A program made the translations under genes and the position numbers. The notes beneath the pieces are model-generated. The model worked only from the letters and a program-made list of their open reading frames with translations. It had not been told where the DNA came from and searched no databases. Shown here one piece after another: positions 12,540 through 12,653 of a stretch of 12,653 bases of DNA (positions are counted from its first letter, which is position 1; each line of letters opens with the position of its first letter). Source of the stretch: Bacillota bacterium (GTDB lineage: Bacteria > Bacillota > Clostridia > Peptostreptococcales > Anaerovoracaceae); the NCBI GenBank assembly GCA_016282655.1, contig JAEELK010000164.1, positions 1 to 12,653 of the forward strand, in the 5' to 3' direction.

Positions 12540-12653
12540 ATGGCATATAAAGTCAAGCTGGATGTCTTCGAGGGGCCCTTCGACCTTCTGGTCTATCTGA
12601 TCGAGAGCGCCGAGGTGAGCATCTACGACATCCCCATCGCGGAGATCACCGCC
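12540..12653 (+). CDS. scpA: Segregation and condensation protein A, N-terminal fragment
   Basis: Only the first 38 codons are in the window; the frame is open to the last base. The N-terminus [20 protein letters not shown] followed by YDIPIAEIT is diagnostic of ScpA, the kleisin of the bacterial SMC condensin complex. It bridges SMC heads and binds ScpB for chromosome segregation. The L of the usual FEGPLDLL is F here, a conservative change. The ribosome binding site is weak (ACGGAA) and the gene follows the cysteine-rich protein by 18 bases, so coupling or a shared transcript is likely. Confidence 0.93.
   Translation, partial: MAYKVKLDVFEGPFDLLVYLIESAEVSIYDIPIAEITA

Overview
The window looks like chromosome of a high-GC member of the Clostridia (Firmicutes), perhaps a Lachnospiraceae-like gut or rumen bacterium. 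The evidence is the gene order yycH-yycI-yycJ-htrA-rlmH (the accessory part of the WalRK locus), strong AAAGGAG-type ribosome binding sites, lrgAB, a clostridial NfnA-type flavoprotein and an scpA start typical of Firmicutes. The family placement is inference. I see no tRNA, rRNA, CRISPR array, transposase, phage gene or integration site, and no gene-free stretch longer than about 300 bases.

Layout. Bases 2-1798 hold the 3' part of a membrane-anchored c-di-GMP phosphodiesterase (degenerate GGDEF, intact EAL). It converges on a minus-strand RNase HI gene (1809-2366). Bases 2367-2560 are a divergent control region. To the right it drives a small secreted protein of unknown function (2561-3094), then yycH (3104-4570) and yycI (4580-5305), ending at a clear terminator. 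A second plus-strand unit follows: yycJ/walJ (5433-6227), htrA (6247-7644) and rlmH (7651-8130). Bases 8131-8303 contain four consecutive hairpins in two look-alike pairs. A strong promoter then drives nhaA (TTG start at 8404) and a coupled small acidic protein (9556-9843). A bidirectional terminator separates these from the minus-strand operon nfnA-like - lrgA - lrgB (11855 down to 9949). Divergent from that operon, with its own promoter, is a nine-cysteine C_GCAxxG_C_C-family protein (12066-12521), followed by the first 38 codons of scpA, which runs off the end.

How it fits together. The central block is a cell-envelope stress module. YycH and YycI are extracytoplasmic regulators of the WalK kinase, and HtrA is a membrane-anchored quality-control protease. 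The walR and walK genes themselves are not adjacent; the position they usually hold is taken by the secreted protein. Its promoter carries an exact match to the WalR box (TGTAAT-N5-TGTAAT), ten bases upstream of a TATACT -10 and in place of a -35. This suggests that WalR or a close relative activates the secreted protein-yycH-yycI unit. Within the first 30 codons of yycH, the transmembrane segment is written in AT-rich, probably rare codons that form a 14-bp hairpin followed by a T-run, a candidate attenuator. On the right side, an orphan NfnA-type electron-transfer subunit is co-transcribed with the LrgAB membrane proteins and faces a cysteine-rich putative redox protein.
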